A stretch of DNA of 5,533 nucleotides from Bifidobacteriaceae bacterium. GTDB lineage: Bacteria > Actinomycetota > Actinomycetes > Actinomycetales > WQXJ01. This document shows positions 4,270 through 5,533 of this stretch, piece by piece (position 1 is the first letter of the stretch; every line of letters starts with the position of its first letter). Under the pieces are notes generated by a model. It ran no database searches. It was not told the DNA's origin and saw only the letters and a list, made by a program, of their open reading frames with translations. The stretch lies in contig JAIRNM010000191.1 in assembly GCA_031258055.1 (NCBI GenBank), positions 1 to 5,533 of the forward strand, written 5' to 3'. The position numbers and the translations under genes are program-made.

Positions 4270-5533
4270 GCAGGACTCGGAGCGGGCGTTGGCGGCGGCC
4301 CGGTCCGGCTTGGCCGACCTGGTGGCGCGGCTGCGGCTGGACCCCACCTATCTGGAGAACATGAAGGCGAACGCCGACTCGGCCGGGAGCTACTGCGAGA
4401 ACCCGGCCGCTGGCGGCTTGGCGGCGGAAGGCGACATCTTTGTCGAGGACTGCGGTTGGACCGCGACGGAAGCGCGCTGGGCCCCAATTGAGGCGGGCGG
4501 GGCGAAAGAGTTCTACCACTATGCCGTGACTGGCTATTCGGCTGTCACCCGGAACGCGGACGTGCTGGTCTCCGGCAAATCGCAGAACGTCATCCGGTCC
4601 CTCAAAGCTTCGATCGCGCCGGAAACAACGCCCATGTGGCTGTACTTCTCCGACTATGAGCTGGCTGACCCGACCGATCCCACAACCTATCCGCCGACTC
4701 CTTCCGGCCAAGGTTATTACGGCGGCACGCAGCTAACCTCCGGCGCGTGTGGCGGTTCCGGGGCTGGTGGCGAAGCCGCTAAAGAGGACCTCGCCTACTC
4801 TTGGGAGCTCCGGCAGCCCGGAAACACCAAACCTAAACGTGTCTACGCCACGCTCACGGCGGCGGGAATCCCCTGCAAAGAGCCGACCTTCGAGCGCTGG
4901 GATGCTCTTGTGGGCGGGCCGGTGCATTCGAATGATACGATCCGGGCGTCCGGCACGCAGTTCGGGGCGGAGTTCACGACCTCTGACCTGGACTGCAAGA
5001 AAGCGAGCCTCGCGGAGCCTGACTCCTGGCAGAACTGCGTGACTGGCCAATCCAGGCCTGTCAGTTTCACCGAAATGCCGAAGCACCGTGCTGCTCTGGC
5101 TTTGCCTTCGGTTGAGAGCGCCGCCGCTGAATCGGCCAAGGGAACCGGTTGCGCCTACCAAGGGCCAACCCGGATCGTGTTCGCGGCCGACGGCAAAATG
5201 CGGGTCTGGTCCAAACAGTCCGACCCGGCCCTGGTGCGCTCCGGCTGCGGTTCAATTGATGATCTGACCAGCGACGAAGGTGCACTCGTGGTCTTACCAG
5301 AACACGAGCTGGTGTTTGTCGGCGAGGCGCCTTGGGCGGGCGATCACCAGATCGCGGCGGGCGGCATTGGCGGCCCGGATGGCCAACGATTGCCGCTGGG
5401 CAGCTACGATCCGAGCTTGGCCCCTAACGCCTCCACCAAGTACACGGCTGAGCGCGCCATGATGCGGCCGGAACAGTACTCCGGCAAGGCCAATCTCTAC
5501 GTTGAAGGGAGGGCTTTGGGTCAGTTGACGCTG
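4268..5533 (+). CDS. PilX-like protein, 3' part (extracellular domain), +1 frame, runs off the right edge
   Basis: This frame is open for 422 codons to the last base, which completes a codon; there is no stop in view. It begins EQDSERALAAARSGLADLVARLRLDP, the amphipathic continuation of a PilX-type N-terminal helix, so it belongs with 4099-4269. Counting from 4268, recognisable segments are WLYFSDYE (124-131), GGPVHSND (216-223), CAYQGPTRIVF (295-305) and LYVEGRALGQLTL (410-422). From memory these resemble conserved stretches of large actinobacterial PilX-N-terminal-domain proteins, the last leading into a repetitive beta region beyond the window. Cysteines are frequent, suggesting disulfides. 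The full protein would exceed 475 residues, far larger than Pseudomonas PilX (about 195). No good independent start exists: the ATG at 4361 has GGAG only three bases away and would lose the helix, and the product would lack an export signal. Coding is very likely; expression depends on resolving the frameshift. Confidence 0.8.

Noticed and set aside
4244..4270. Programmed +1 ribosomal frameshift
   Set aside because: The codon pairs before the TGA (TTC GCG GCA) do not allow good re-pairing one base forward, and there is no prfB-like CTT TGA with an upstream Shine-Dalgarno site at the right distance. An indel or sequence error is simpler.
4199..5161. Minus-strand frames at 4199-4711 and 4733-5161
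   Set aside because: They oppose the open PilX-like frame, whose translation has a family-like helix and conserved-looking blocks. The plus-strand reading is clearly better.

Overview
The window suggests a GC-rich Gram-positive bacterium, most likely an actinomycete (Actinomycetota). The evidence is high-GC coding sequence, clear Shine-Dalgarno sites, overlapping gene junctions, and a PilX-type protein whose large extracellular part resembles what I recall of actinobacterial type IV pilus proteins. I cannot name the species.

Layout: Bases 1-59 may hold the first codons of a divergent minus-strand gene that runs off the left edge (weak). Bases 60-389 are a long intergenic or leader region rich in inverted repeats. 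It holds a perfect 13-bp inverted repeat, a possible promoter overlapped by a small palindrome, several hairpins just upstream of the first gene, and a 34-codon open frame. From 390 to the right edge, everything reads on the plus strand as one apparent operon: (1) a secreted RCC1-like beta-propeller protein with seven visible repeats (390-2156); (2) a PilV-like prepilin with a C-terminal pair of probable beta-sandwich domains (2208-3368); (3) a PilW/ComGF-like prepilin (3365-4099, 4-base overlap with the previous gene); and (4) a PilX-like protein split by a frameshift, with its signal and membrane helix in one frame (4099-4269) and at least 422 codons of extracellular domain in the +1 frame (4268-5533), still open at the window end.

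Together the genes look like a minor-pilin (priming or tip) cassette of a type IV pilus or pseudopilus system. In Gram-negative bacteria the minor pilins PilV, PilW and PilX are co-encoded with PilY1, a tip protein with a C-terminal beta-propeller. Here an RCC1-type propeller of a different family opens the operon and may play the equivalent tip or adhesin role; this is inference. The main oddity is the frameshift in the fourth gene. As written it would yield only a 56-residue stub, and the downstream part would have no export signal. No shift-prone codon pair is visible, so a sequence error or true inactivation is more likely than programmed frameshifting.
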